Source: Lachnospiraceae bacterium (GTDB taxonomy: Bacteria; Bacillota; Clostridia; Lachnospirales; Lachnospiraceae). From it: a stretch of DNA of 38,446 nt. The DNA lies in NCBI GenBank assembly GCA_028693705.1, contig JAQUUX010000024.1:1-38446 (forward strand), in the 5' to 3' direction. The notes beneath the pieces are model-generated. The model ran no database searches. It worked only from the letters and a program-made list of their open reading frames with translations, and had not been told where the DNA came from. The first letter of the stretch is position 1. The number at the start of each line of letters is the position of its first letter. Below, one piece after another: positions 9,764 to 17,725 of the stretch. A program made the translations under genes and the position numbers.

Positions 9764-10687
9764 ATGCAGATTATTGCAGGAAGCAGAGAATTTCATATAA
9801 AAGGTAAAACAGCAATTGCCATTGGAAAATTTGATGGCATTCACAAGGGGCATCAAAAACTTTTGGCAGAGCTTTTGAAACAAAAGGAAAATGGACTGCA
9901 GACATTGGTTTTTACTTTTGATCCGTCACCAGCTACTTTTTTTAGTGGCAGACAGGAAAAAATACTTACCACCAAAGAGGAAAAGCAGCAGCTGTTTTCT
10001 GATATGGGAATTGATATTCTGGTAGAGTTTCCCATGGACCAGACAACAGCTGATATGTTGCCTGAGCAATTTGTAGATGAAATACTAATCAAGGGACTTC
10101 ATGCAGGTTTTATTGCAGCGGGAACCGATCTTTCCTTTGGAAAAAAAGGAATGGGAAACAGTGATACATTAGAGCGTATGGCTGTAAATGGCGGTTATCG
10201 GGTCGAGATAATTGATAAGGTTTGTATAGAAGGACGTGAGATCAGTTCTACCTATGTGAGAGAGGAAGTCGCAGTTGGACATATGGAAACGGTTAATGCA
10301 CTTTGTGGTAACCCGTATCGGGTTCATGGCACAGTATCTCATGGAAAAAAGCTTGGTTCCACAAAACTGGGTATCCCTACAGTAAATCTGATACCGGAGC
10401 CAAACAAGCTGTTACCACCAAATGGAGTTTATTTTTCCTATGTGCATCTTCATGACAAAAGATATTATGGCATGACGAATATTGGCTGCAAGCCTACTGT
10501 AAAAGAGGATAGTCAGATTAATCTGGAAACTTTTCTATATGATTTTGAAGAAGATGTGTATGGAGAAGAAGTGCTGGTGGAACTACTTAGTTTCAGACGT
10601 CCGGAACAAAAATTTGAATCCCTAGAGTCTTTAAAAAAACAAATGACGGCTGATGTAACTGCCGGCAGAGAGTACTTTTCCATATAA
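9764..10687 (+). CDS. ribF: bifunctional riboflavin kinase / FAD synthetase
   Basis: RibF (307 aa; called RibC in Bacillus) phosphorylates riboflavin to FMN and adenylates FMN to FAD. The N-terminal FMN adenylyltransferase domain has AIGKFDGIHKGHQKLL, a nucleotidyltransferase HxGH-type motif, and later ISSTYVREEVAVGHM. The C-terminal flavokinase domain has GTVSHGKKLGSTKLGIPTVNL and GVYFSYVHL. It is the last gene of the rimP operon, 24 bases after truB. The terminator stem starts inside its last codons. Confidence 0.95.
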   Translation: MQIIAGSREFHIKGKTAIAIGKFDGIHKGHQKLLAELLKQKENGLQTLVFTFDPSPATFFSGRQEKILTTKEEKQQLFSDMGIDILVEFPMDQTTADMLPEQFVDEILIKGLHAGFIAAGTDLSFGKKGMGNSDTLERMAVNGGYRVEIIDKVCIEGREISSTYVREEVAVGHMETVNALCGNPYRVHGTVSHGKKLGSTKLGIPTVNLIPEPNKLLPPNGVYFSYVHLHDKRYYGMTNIGCKPTVKEDSQINLETFLYDFEEDVYGEEVLVELLSFRRPEQKFESLESLKKQMTADVTAGREYFSI

Positions 10688-10706
10688 AGGAAGAGTACTT
10701 TTTTAT
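10671..10706 (+). terminator. Rho-independent terminator of the rimP-ribF operon
   Basis: An 11-bp stem (AGTACTTTTCC 10671-10681 / GGAAGAGTACT 10689-10699, one G-U pair) with a 7-base loop and a T-run at 10699-10704. The left arm lies within the last codons of ribF and the stop codon is in the loop region. Confidence 0.85.
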
Positions 10707-10749
10707 TGTAAAAAGAAGGAAATTCTAAAATCTGTATGGAACTGTTAAG

Positions 10750-10778
10750 TTGACAAGGTAGAAAAACGCCGTTATAAT
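10750..10778 (+). promoter_or_regulatory. consensus sigma-A promoter of the NlpC/P60 gene
   Basis: Perfect TTGACA (10750-10755), 17-base spacer, perfect TATAAT (10773-10778). It sits between the ribF terminator and the next gene, with a leader of about 60 bases. Confidence 0.85.
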
Positions 10779-10844
10779 AACTTAATATTTGTAACAAAAA
10801 TGTAATAAATACAACAACAATTTAGACACAAAAGGAAGAATGTT

Positions 10845-11888
10845 TTGAAGAGAAAAGAAAAAATGTATTTCTGCCTGGCAGGTGGACTGACTGTAGCTAT
10901 GTTATATGCAAGCCCGGTTACTGTCAGTGCAGCAGGAGAAAATTCCATACAGGCAATTGCACCATCAGCAGGGGTAACCACTTTATTACAGAATAAGCTC
11001 AGTGAAGATGAATATCTGGAAGCAGCCAAAAATGCAGAGGGCAGCTATTGGGGATACACTAATCTGGGTGTATCCAATACAGAAGATAATAATCTGAATA
11101 TCAGGGAGACACCTGCCACTGACGGTAAACTGGTGGGTAAACTGCCAAGACATGCAGGCTGTGAAGTGATAAAAAAAGAAGGGGACTGGTATTACGTGAA
11201 GTCTGGTAAGGTAGAAGGCTATGTATCGGCTGATTATCTGTTAACTGGTGTGGGCGCGGTTATGAAAGCAAAGTCTATATCTGCTGTTATGGCAACTGTA
11301 ACAACAGATTCCCTAAAGGTTCGTGAAGAGCCAAGTCTTGATGCGGAAGTGGTCACTATGGTAGCAAATGGTGAAGAACTGGAAGTTATCGAAGAAGATG
11401 GAGACTGGGTAAAAGTTTATCTGGATAGTGATGAGGTATATGTTTCAGCAGAATTTGTAGATGTAGATGAACGTCTCGATGAAGCTGTTACTATGACAGA
11501 ACTTTTATATGGAGCGGGTGTATCGGATATTCGTGTAACAATATGCCAATATGCAAAAGAATTTCTGGGAAATCCATATGTATGGGGAGGAACCAGTCTG
11601 ACGAATGGAGCCGATTGTTCCGGCTATGTACAGAGTGTATTCAAAAATTACGGAGTTAAGCTGCCGCGAACATCCAGGGATCAGGCAAATGCGGGCACGA
11701 CCATAAGTGCTTCACAGCTGCAGCCCGGAGATCTTGTATTCTATGGTAAGCGAAGTTATATTGATCATGTAGGTATTTATATCGGCGGCGGACAGATCAT
11801 CAACGCCAGCAATCCCCGTTCCGGTATTTGTATAAAGGGTATCAATTATCGTTCACCGATCAAATATGTACGGATTTTACAGGATTAG
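10845..11888 (+). CDS. secreted SH3b - NlpC/P60 cell-wall peptidase
   Basis: An exported peptidoglycan endopeptidase (347 aa). A signal peptide covers about residues 1-28, with likely cleavage after VSAA. Two bacterial SH3 domains follow at about 76-130 and 150-205 (each with an xxLNIRETP / LKVREEPS start), then a C-terminal NlpC/P60 domain. The catalytic Cys258 (GADCSGY) and His308 (IDHVGIY) are present, and an Asn in IINAS can supply the third polar residue. The start is a TTG at 10845, eight bases after AAGGA; the nearby ATG at 10840 is out of frame. Monocistronic between two hairpins. Members of the family cut D-Glu-diamino-acid bonds in wall turnover; the exact substrate is not determinable. 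Confidence 0.92.
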   Translation: MKRKEKMYFCLAGGLTVAMLYASPVTVSAAGENSIQAIAPSAGVTTLLQNKLSEDEYLEAAKNAEGSYWGYTNLGVSNTEDNNLNIRETPATDGKLVGKLPRHAGCEVIKKEGDWYYVKSGKVEGYVSADYLLTGVGAVMKAKSISAVMATVTTDSLKVREEPSLDAEVVTMVANGEELEVIEEDGDWVKVYLDSDEVYVSAEFVDVDERLDEAVTMTELLYGAGVSDIRVTICQYAKEFLGNPYVWGGTSLTNGADCSGYVQSVFKNYGVKLPRTSRDQANAGTTISASQLQPGDLVFYGKRSYIDHVGIYIGGGQIINASNPRSGICIKGINYRSPIKYVRILQD

Positions 11889-11902
11889 TTAACATTGATT
11901 TA

Positions 11903-11932
11903 AAACCTGTTTTTTGCAGAAAAAACAGGTTT
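11903..11932 (+). terminator. long hairpin between the NlpC/P60 gene and rpsO
   Basis: A perfect 13-bp stem AAACCTGTTTTTT (11903-11915) / AAAAAACAGGTTT (11920-11932) with a GCAG tetraloop, 14 bases after the stop codon. On the + strand only three T bases end the stem, so it may be a weak terminator or a 3'-end stabiliser. The rpsO -35 overlaps its right foot. Confidence 0.6.
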
Positions 11933-11958
11933 ACAGCAGAATATATTTATGTTATGAT
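11930..11958 (+). promoter_or_regulatory. promoter of rpsO
   Basis: TTTACA (11930-11935) and TATGAT (11953-11958) separated by 17 bases. The -35 overlaps the right arm of the preceding hairpin. The predicted start near 11965 gives a leader of about 87 bases containing the structured element listed next. Confidence 0.6.
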
Positions 11959-11970
11959 AGGCAAGTATGA

Positions 11971-12035
11971 GATTTAGCTGTCACCCAGGTTTTGGATACT
12001 CCAACCTTAGCCTTAGTTTCAGCTGTATGACAAAA
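11971..12035 (+). promoter_or_regulatory. candidate S15 autoregulatory leader of rpsO
   Basis: The rpsO 5' leader can fold around a hairpin whose arms are AGGTTTTGGA (11987-11996) and TCCAACCT (12000-12007) with a three-base loop, enclosed by AGCTG (11976-11980) / CAGCT (12020-12024). A second stem, TGTCA (11979-11983) with TGACA (12028-12032), uses part of the same left arm and reaches toward the Shine-Dalgarno AGGAGG (12038-12043), so the two are mutually exclusive. S15 represses its own synthesis through leader RNAs in several bacteria; that this leader does so is inference. Confidence 0.5.
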
Positions 12036-12051
12036 TAAGGAGGATATAAAA

Positions 12052-12318
12052 ATGATCTCAAAAGAAAAGAAAACAGCTATTATGCAGGAATTCGCCAGAA
12101 AAGAAGGCGATACCGGTTCACCAGAAGTTCAGATCGCAGTTTTAACTGCCAGAATCAAGGAACTTACCGAGCACTTAAAGGTTAACCCAAAAGACCATCA
12201 TTCCAGAAGAGGTATGTACAAGATGATCGGTCAGAGACGTGGTCTGCTTGACTATTTAAAGAAAACAGATCTGAACGGTTACCGTGCTTTGATTGAAAAA
12301 CTGGGTATCAGAAAGTAA
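12052..12318 (+). CDS. rpsO: 30S ribosomal protein S15
   Basis: S15 (88 aa) binds the central domain of 16S rRNA early in 30S assembly. The full-length family pattern is present: [62 protein letters not shown] nine bases upstream is a near-perfect ribosome binding site. A terminator lies just after it and pnp follows, a pairing conserved across bacteria. Confidence 0.97.
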   Translation: MISKEKKTAIMQEFARKEGDTGSPEVQIAVLTARIKELTEHLKVNPKDHHSRRGMYKMIGQRRGLLDYLKKTDLNGYRALIEKLGIRK

Positions 12319-12340
12319 TTTCATGGTATTATGACAAAAG

Positions 12341-12375
12341 GGCGGTAAATGAGATTCTTGTTTACCGCCTTTTTT
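12341..12375 (+). terminator. terminator after rpsO
   Basis: A 9-bp stem GGCGGTAAA (12341-12349) / TTTACCGCC (12361-12369) with an 11-base loop and six T bases (12370-12375). I see no clear sigma-A promoter between this hairpin and pnp, so part of pnp transcription may come from read-through. Confidence 0.85.
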
Positions 12376-12380
12376 ATACA

Positions 12381-12479
12381 GGCAGAAGAAGATTTCCGAG
12401 ACCACAGAATAGAGAATAGTGAAAAGAAGCATGCAGTAAGAACAGTGTTTTTTATTCTGTAGTTTCGGTCTCTCCTGCC
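12381..12479 (+). promoter_or_regulatory. long imperfect stem-loop in the pnp leader
   Basis: Complementary blocks nest across almost 100 bases: GGCAG (12381-12385) / CTGCC (12475-12479), GAGACC (12398-12403) / GGTCTC (12467-12472) and ACAGAATA (12404-12411) / TATTCTGT (12453-12460). The last two left arms are contiguous, so they form a 14-bp helix with a 6-base right-side bulge. In E. coli a pnp leader stem-loop is cut by RNase III and PNPase then represses its own mRNA. A similar role here is inference. Confidence 0.6.
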
Positions 12480-12516
12480 AGACACAAGATTGCCAGTAGG
12501 CGAAAAGGAGAATTAT

Positions 12517-14607
12517 ATGTACAAATCTTTTACAATGGATCTTGCCGGACGTACTTTAAAGGTAGACGTTAACAGAGTCGGCAAACAGGCAAATGGATGT
12601 GCTTTTATGCAGTATGGTGAAACCACTGTTCTGTGTACCGCAACAGCATCCGAAAAACCAAGGGACGGAATTGATTTCTTCCCATTATCAGTTGAGTATT
12701 CTGAGAAATTATACGCAGTAGGCAAAATCCCAGGCGGATTTAACAAGCGTGAAGGTAAGGCTTCTGAGAACGCAGTTTTAACAAGCCGTGTTATCGACAG
12801 ACCTATGCGTCCTTTATTCCCTAAGGATTACAGAAATGATGTTACCTTAGAGTGTATGGTTATGGCAGTAGATCCTGAATGCCGTCCTGAAGTTACCGCT
12901 ATGTTAGGTGCTTCTATTTCTACCTGTATTTCTGATATTCCTTTTGATGGTCCTTGTGCTATGACACAGATGGGCATGATCAATGGAGAATTTATCGTAA
13001 ATCCAAGCCAGGAACAGTGGAAAAACGGAGATCTTAAATTAACCGTTGCTTCTACAAGAGAAAAAGTTATCATGATTGAAGCCGGCGCAAATGAAATCCC
13101 GGATGACAAAATGTTAGAAGCTATTTACAAAGCACATGATATTAACCTTTCCATCATCCAGTTCATTGATGGTATCGTTGCAGAGTGCGGAAAAGCAAAA
13201 CATGAATATGTAAGCTGTGCAATCCCTACAGAAATGTTTGATGCTATGAAAGCAATTGTATCTCCTGCAGAGATGGAAGTTGCAGTATTCACAGATGAGA
13301 AACAGGTTCGTGAAGAAAATATCAGAGTTATTACTGCTAAATTTGAAGAAGCATTTGCAGATAAGCCGGAATGGCTTGCTGTACTTGGCGAAGCAGTTTA
13401 CCAGTATCAGAAGAAGACTGTTCGTAAGATGATCTTAAAGGATCACAAGCGTCCTGATGGTCGTGCTATTACACAGATCAGACCTCTTGCTGCTGAAGTA
13501 GATATTATCCCCAGAGTACATGGCTCAGCTATGTTTACCCGTGGACAGACACAGATTTGTGATGTTGTTACATTAGCTCCATTATCTGAAGTACAGAGAG
13601 TTGACGGCTTAGATGAGAACGTAATCGCAAAGAGATATATGCATCATTATAATTTCCCGTCCTACTCAGTAGGTGAGACAAAGGTTTCCAGAGGTCCCGG
13701 ACGTCGTGAAATCGGTCATGGAGCATTGGCTGAGAGAGCATTATTGCCGGTACTTCCAAGCGAAGATGAATTCCCATATGCAATCCGTGCCGTATCCGAG
13801 ACATTTGAGTCCAACGGATCTACTTCCATGGCTTCTACCTGTGCATCCTGTATGGCTTTAATGGCTGCAGGTGTTCCGATTAAGAAGATGGTTGCAGGTA
13901 TTTCCTGTGGTCTTGTTACCGGCGATACAGATGATGATTATCTGGTACTGACAGATATTCAGGGTCTGGAAGATTTCTTTGGCGATATGGATTTCAAGGT
14001 TACCGGTACAAAAGACGGTATTACAGCTATCCAGATGGATATTAAGATCCATGGTCTGACAAAGGCTATTGTAGAAGAAGCTATTAAGAGAACAAAAGAA
14101 GCAAGATATTTCATTATGGACGAATGTATGTCCAAGGCAATTGCTGAGCCTAGAAAGACTGTTGGCCAGTACGCTCCTAAGATCATCTCCTTACAGATTA
14201 ATCCTGAAAAGATTGGTGATGTAGTTGGACAGCGTGGAAAGACCATTAACGAGATCATTGCACGTACAGGCGTTAAAATCGATATTACCGATGAAGGTAA
14301 AGTATCTGTATGCGGTACTGATAAGGAAGCAATGGACAAGGCTATCGATATGATCAAACTGATCACAACCGATTTTGCTGAAGGACAGATCTTCCAGGGA
14401 ACCGTTGTCAGCATCAAGGATTTCGGCGCATTCGTTGAGTTCGCTCCAGGCAAAGAAGGAATGGTTCACATTTCAAAGATTGCTAAGGAAAGAATCGAGC
14501 ATGTAGAAGATGTTCTTACATTAGGCGATAAAGTAACTGTTGTTTGTCTTGGAAAAGATAAGATGGGTCGTACCAGCTTCTCTATGAAAGATGTTGCACA
14601 GCAGTAA
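12517..14607 (+). CDS. pnp: polyribonucleotide nucleotidyltransferase (PNPase)
   Basis: PNPase (696 aa) degrades RNA 3' to 5' by phosphorolysis and is a core mRNA-decay enzyme. Two RNase PH-like domains are seen (the first with PLSVEYSEKLYAVGKIPGGFNKREG, the second with RGQTQICDVVTLAPLSEVQRVDGLDE and GPGRREIGHGALAERAL). They are joined by a helical linker and followed by a KH domain (about 553-612, IGDVVGQRGKTINEIIARTG) and an S1 domain (about 620-690, VVSIKDFGAFVEFAPGKEGMVHIS). The frame is open to a TTG at 12490, but ATG 12517 follows AAGGAGA at normal spacing. Full length. Confidence 0.97.
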   Translation: MYKSFTMDLAGRTLKVDVNRVGKQANGCAFMQYGETTVLCTATASEKPRDGIDFFPLSVEYSEKLYAVGKIPGGFNKREGKASENAVLTSRVIDRPMRPLFPKDYRNDVTLECMVMAVDPECRPEVTAMLGASISTCISDIPFDGPCAMTQMGMINGEFIVNPSQEQWKNGDLKLTVASTREKVIMIEAGANEIPDDKMLEAIYKAHDINLSIIQFIDGIVAECGKAKHEYVSCAIPTEMFDAMKAIVSPAEMEVAVFTDEKQVREENIRVITAKFEEAFADKPEWLAVLGEAVYQYQKKTVRKMILKDHKRPDGRAITQIRPLAAEVDIIPRVHGSAMFTRGQTQICDVVTLAPLSEVQRVDGLDENVIAKRYMHHYNFPSYSVGETKVSRGPGRREIGHGALAERALLPVLPSEDEFPYAIRAVSETFESNGSTSMASTCASCMALMAAGVPIKKMVAGISCGLVTGDTDDDYLVLTDIQGLEDFFGDMDFKVTGTKDGITAIQMDIKIHGLTKAIVEEAIKRTKEARYFIMDECMSKAIAEPRKTVGQYAPKIISLQINPEKIGDVVGQRGKTINEIIARTGVKIDITDEGKVSVCGTDKEAMDKAIDMIKLITTDFAEGQIFQGTVVSIKDFGAFVEFAPGKEGMVHISKIAKERIEHVEDVLTLGDKVTVVCLGKDKMGRTSFSMKDVAQQ

Positions 14608-14663
14608 AATGATACAAAGTGTAGAAATATACACGAATATATATTGATAAGGAACAAATGATA

Positions 14664-14703
14664 AAATCCTGTCCGGGGTGAAAACCTCGGACAGGATTTT
14701 TTT
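14664..14703 (+). terminator. strong terminator after pnp
   Basis: An 11-bp GC-rich stem AATCCTGTCCG (14665-14675) / CGGACAGGATT (14688-14698), extended inside by GGG/CCT pairs around a TGAAAA loop, followed by seven T bases (14697-14703). It separates pnp from the spoIIIA operon. Confidence 0.92.
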
Positions 14704-14724
14704 ATGCATATCCGGGACAACTTT

Positions 14725-14752
14725 TCATATATTGAGATAAGGGACATGGTAA
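14725..14752 (+). promoter_or_regulatory. possible degenerate sigma-E type promoter of the spoIIIA operon
   Basis: TCATATA (14725-14731) resembles the sigma-E -35, and CATGGTAA lies 13 bases later where a CATACAAT-like -10 would be expected; only CAT and some flanking bases match. spoIIIA operons are transcribed by sigma-E in the mother cell of known spore formers. The poor -10 may be decay, or the call may be wrong. Confidence 0.25.
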
Positions 14753-14789
14753 AAATACCAGAAATCGAAAGCTGTGTGAGGTGATTTAT

Positions 14790-15710
14790 ATGGGACAGGG
14801 TGTAGCGATATTAGGATTGTTTCCGGAGCGTATCAGGAAAATATTACAGGTAAAAGTAAAACAGTCAGATTCTCTGGAAGAGATCAGACTGCGAGTTGGT
14901 CAGCCGGTACGTATCAAACAAGGAGAAAAGGAACTTGTATTACAGGAGGAACAGAAGCTTGGGATGAGAGATCTGACAGAAACGTTGAATGGGTTTTGCA
15001 AAGACTCTCCCTATGCTTTTGCAGAGGAATTACAACAGGGATTTCTCACAATGCCCGGCGGTCACTGGGTAGGCATCTGCGGACAGGTTATTCTGGATGA
15101 TCAGATGCATATCAGAAATATAAAGCATGTTTCTTATCTGAATATTCGAATTGCGCATCAGGTACCGGGATGTGCAGATCCGTTACTGCCATATTGTTTT
15201 CAGAATGATGTATTTCAAAACACATTGATTATTTCTCCGCCGGGAGCGGGAAAAACAACAATTCTGCGGGATCTGATCAGACAGGTATCAGATGGGAGCA
15301 GAGATCATCCGGGGTTAAACGTGAGTGTGGTGGATGAAAGATCTGAACTGGCAGGAGCCTTTATGGGAGTTCCACAAAACGATATGGGAAAACGTACCGA
15401 TGTACTGGATGGCTGTCCCAAGGCACTTGGAATGTTGCTACTTCTCCGCGCAATGTCGCCGGAACTGATTGCAGTAGATGAACTGGGAACGGAGGCGGAT
15501 GCAGAGGCGATGCTGCGAGTGCTTAACTGCGGCTGTAAGATTTTGTGTACCATACACGGAGACGATATGGATAGCATAAAAGAAAAACAGTTTTTACATA
15601 AACTGTGGGAAAATCGAGCTTTTGACAGATTTGTGATATTGGCGAGAAAAGAAAAGCAACATGTTATCAAGGGCATATATGACGGAGATGGAATATGCTT
15701 AAAGGAATAG
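14790..15710 (+). CDS. spoIIIAA: stage III sporulation protein AA (ATPase)
   Basis: SpoIIIAA (306 aa) is the secretion-type ATPase of the SpoIIIA-SpoIIQ channel joining mother cell and forespore. Walker A PPGAGKTT (from residue 150) and Walker B LIAVDELG (Asp230, Glu231) are intact, with VVDERSELAG and MSPELIAVDE between and around them. The PGGHxVG motif has Trp where family members usually have Arg. A GTG at 14781 is possible, but ATG 14790 has GAGGTGA at the right distance. Length is normal, so this subunit looks functional although spoIIIAE downstream is not. Confidence 0.92.
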   Translation: MGQGVAILGLFPERIRKILQVKVKQSDSLEEIRLRVGQPVRIKQGEKELVLQEEQKLGMRDLTETLNGFCKDSPYAFAEELQQGFLTMPGGHWVGICGQVILDDQMHIRNIKHVSYLNIRIAHQVPGCADPLLPYCFQNDVFQNTLIISPPGAGKTTILRDLIRQVSDGSRDHPGLNVSVVDERSELAGAFMGVPQNDMGKRTDVLDGCPKALGMLLLLRAMSPELIAVDELGTEADAEAMLRVLNCGCKILCTIHGDDMDSIKEKQFLHKLWENRAFDRFVILARKEKQHVIKGIYDGDGICLKE

Positions 15711-16225
15711 GGATATGCTGTACCTTGCTTGGTGCAATAGGATGCTGTTTCTCCATGATCCATGAGCTTGATATAAAGAAGAAATGTCTGCAGCAGCTTT
15801 TGTGGATTTTGGAGATGCTCGAAGTTGAAATACATTACAGTAGATCCACACTGGCAGAGGCTTGCATTCAGATTGGACAAAAAGCCGGAACAGGGAAAAG
15901 GGATCCTATACTGAAATTGCCGGAACAAATCGGATTATACTGCCAGGAGCAGGACCGGGCAGTTTTTGCCACAGAATGGAAAGCAGTTTGGAAACCATTT
16001 TTAAAACAATGTTATTTTTCGGAGAATGAATCTGAGATTTTGGCGACATTCCCGGTACATACAGGTTTCCTAAATGGAGAAATGCAGGAAAATGCTATTC
16101 AGGGATACAGGAAGAGCGTCACCGGGATGTTCGTGGAAGCAGAAAACAGTTTTAATATGAAAAAGAAGCTGATCTTGAGCTTTGGGCTGTGCGGGAGTCT
16201 TTTGCTGGTCATACTGCTGTTATGA
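15695..16225 (+). CDS. spoIIIAB: stage III sporulation protein AB
   Basis: SpoIIIAB (176 aa) is a channel component resembling type II secretion F-proteins. An N-terminal hydrophobic helix (GICCTLLGAIGCCFSMI) leads to a cytoplasmic helical region with the family pattern LLWILEMLEVEIHYSRSTLAEA, and a C-terminal transmembrane helix ends the protein (LILSFGLCGSLLLVILLL). The ATG overlaps the end of spoIIIAA by 16 bases, giving translational coupling. Length and frame are normal. Confidence 0.85.
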   Translation: MLKGIGICCTLLGAIGCCFSMIHELDIKKKCLQQLLWILEMLEVEIHYSRSTLAEACIQIGQKAGTGKRDPILKLPEQIGLYCQEQDRAVFATEWKAVWKPFLKQCYFSENESEILATFPVHTGFLNGEMQENAIQGYRKSVTGMFVEAENSFNMKKKLILSFGLCGSLLLVILLL

Positions 16226-16246
16226 TAATAGATATAAGGGGGAAAC

Positions 16247-16441
16247 ATGGAGATAACCATTATTTTTAAAATCGCAGCAGTGGGACTTTTGATTACCCTG
16301 CTCAACCAACTTTTGAAAACAACGGGCAGAGAGGATCATACTTTTTTTGTAAGCCTGGCAGGATTTGTTTTGATTGTGACCTGGATGATCCCTTATCTGA
16401 CAGATTTTTTTGCTGCCATGAAAACCATGTTTTCCATGTAA
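16247..16441 (+). CDS. spoIIIAC: stage III sporulation protein AC
   Basis: A small membrane protein (64 aa) with two transmembrane helices, about residues 4-22 and 34-56. The sequence EITIIFKIAAVGLLITLLNQLLKTTGR followed by a second hydrophobic stretch matches the SpoIIIAC pattern, and its size agrees with the family (about 68 aa). GGGGGAAAC precedes ATG 16247. It sits in normal position between spoIIIAB and spoIIIAD. Confidence 0.85.
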   Translation: MEITIIFKIAAVGLLITLLNQLLKTTGREDHTFFVSLAGFVLIVTWMIPYLTDFFAAMKTMFSM

Positions 16442-16453
16442 AGGGGATAGAAA

Positions 16454-16840
16454 ATGAAGTTATTTCGATATGGAATGATAGGGGTAATGGGAGTTTTGCT
16501 GGCCCTGCAGATCAAAAACTATAAACCTGAGTTTGCAGTACTGATTGGAATTGGAATCGGTATGCTGCTGCTTCTTCGTTCGTTTCGATATTTGCAGGTA
16601 TGTTATGAGCAGATTACCAGACTCCGGGAGCTGGCAGGGGATCAGGCAGGGTATTTGAAGATTCTGTTAAAGCTGGCAGGCGTCACTTATGGATGTGAAT
16701 TTTGTGCAGGGATATGTCGGGATGCAGGGTATGGAGAAGTAGCAAAGCAGCTGCAGATTTTGAACAAGCTAACCATTTTGGTAGCAGGGATTCCTATTGT
16801 TTTGGCTGTAATTGAAAGTATATATAGTGTTGCGGATTAG
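16454..16840 (+). CDS. spoIIIAD: stage III sporulation protein AD
   Basis: SpoIIIAD (128 aa, family about 130) is a multi-helix membrane subunit of the mother-cell side of the channel. Hydrophobic helices lie near residues 5-20, 26-45 and 103-122. The loop between the later helices holds the conserved-looking ITRLRELAGDQAGYLKILLKLAGVTYGCEFCAGICRDAGY, the SpoIIIAD signature. It begins 12 bases after spoIIIAC, with AAGGGGATAG as ribosome binding site, and ends 8 bases before the spoIIIAE remnant. Confidence 0.85.
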   Translation: MKLFRYGMIGVMGVLLALQIKNYKPEFAVLIGIGIGMLLLLRSFRYLQVCYEQITRLRELAGDQAGYLKILLKLAGVTYGCEFCAGICRDAGYGEVAKQLQILNKLTILVAGIPIVLAVIESIYSVAD

Positions 16841-16854
16841 AAAGGAGAATGTCT

Positions 16855-17716
16855 TTGGATGTTTGGGATATATGTCATGCTTATGGGATCACGGAAATGC
16901 TTCAGGAGATCAGACAGCTTTTCTCTGCACGGTCTCCGGAAACAGATAAATGGCTGGAGGCTCTCACAAAAGGAGATCTGCTTTCTGTTTTACCGGATTT
17001 GGGCAGGCAGATATTATATAGTCTTGGACAACAAAGTGATAACTGGAAGCATATTTTTGCAGCACTACTGATTTTTGGTGTGGTTGCTTCACTATTTACA
17101 GTTTTTTTTGATATTTTTGAAAATCCGCAAATCGCCAGGATGGGATATTTTCTGGTACTTTTGGTAACTTCAGGACTGCTGTACCAGATATTTCAGACAT
17201 CCAGGGCTATCACTGTGCAGTTTCTGGAAGATTTTCTGGCGTTTATGAGAATCAGTATTCCGGCATTTTCTATGGTACTAACTGTGTCGGGCAACTACAG
17301 TACCGGTACGACGGCCTATACTTTGTTGCTGGTGGTATTGTATTTGCTGGAAGAAATTATGGCAGGTGCTGTATTGCCGCTTATTTCAGTTTATTCCCTG
17401 TTGACTCTGATGAATGCAGTTTGGGAAAAGGAGCGGCTGTCCATGTTGCTTGAACTTTTACAAAAAGGAATTACGACAGTACTTAAGGTATTGCTTGGGG
17501 CCGTTACGGGGATAAACCTGTTAGAGTCAATGCTTTCTCCTGTAATGGATCAGGTAAGCGGCAGCATTATTGGGGGTTTTTGCAGACAGGAGACTTAGTC
17601 ATTGTACTGACAGAATGGGGAATGCAGGTTTATTACTATGTAAGACTATGCTTACATCCACCGGTTTTTTTATCATTACAGTTGCAATTATGACGTGGGC
17701 AACCAGCCACACATAG
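16855..17716 (+). pseudogene. spoIIIAE: broken stage III sporulation protein AE (internal deletion and frameshift)
   Basis: SpoIIIAE is the large multi-spanning membrane subunit of the SpoIIIA channel, about 400 aa in B. subtilis. Here the main frame gives about 247 aa and stops at 17598. It aligns by eye with the middle of the family up to GINLLESMLSPVMDQVSGS, then ends in unrelated residues. The family's final segment is recognisable in the +1-shifted frame at 17582-17716 (ADRRLSHCTDRMGNAGLLL, then FFIITVAIMTWATS and a TAG), so about 75-90 codons are gone. The protein also begins directly with mature-type sequence (DVWDICHAYGITEML), lacking the N-terminal signal peptide usual in this family. 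The likely start is TTG 16855; ATG 16849 touches the GGAGA site. Confidence 0.85.
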
Positions 17717-17725
17717 GAGACCAAT

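Noticed and set aside
14725-14752. Confident sigma-E promoter for spoIIIA
   Set aside because: The -35 is acceptable but the -10 (CATGGTAA) diverges too much from consensus; listed only at low confidence.
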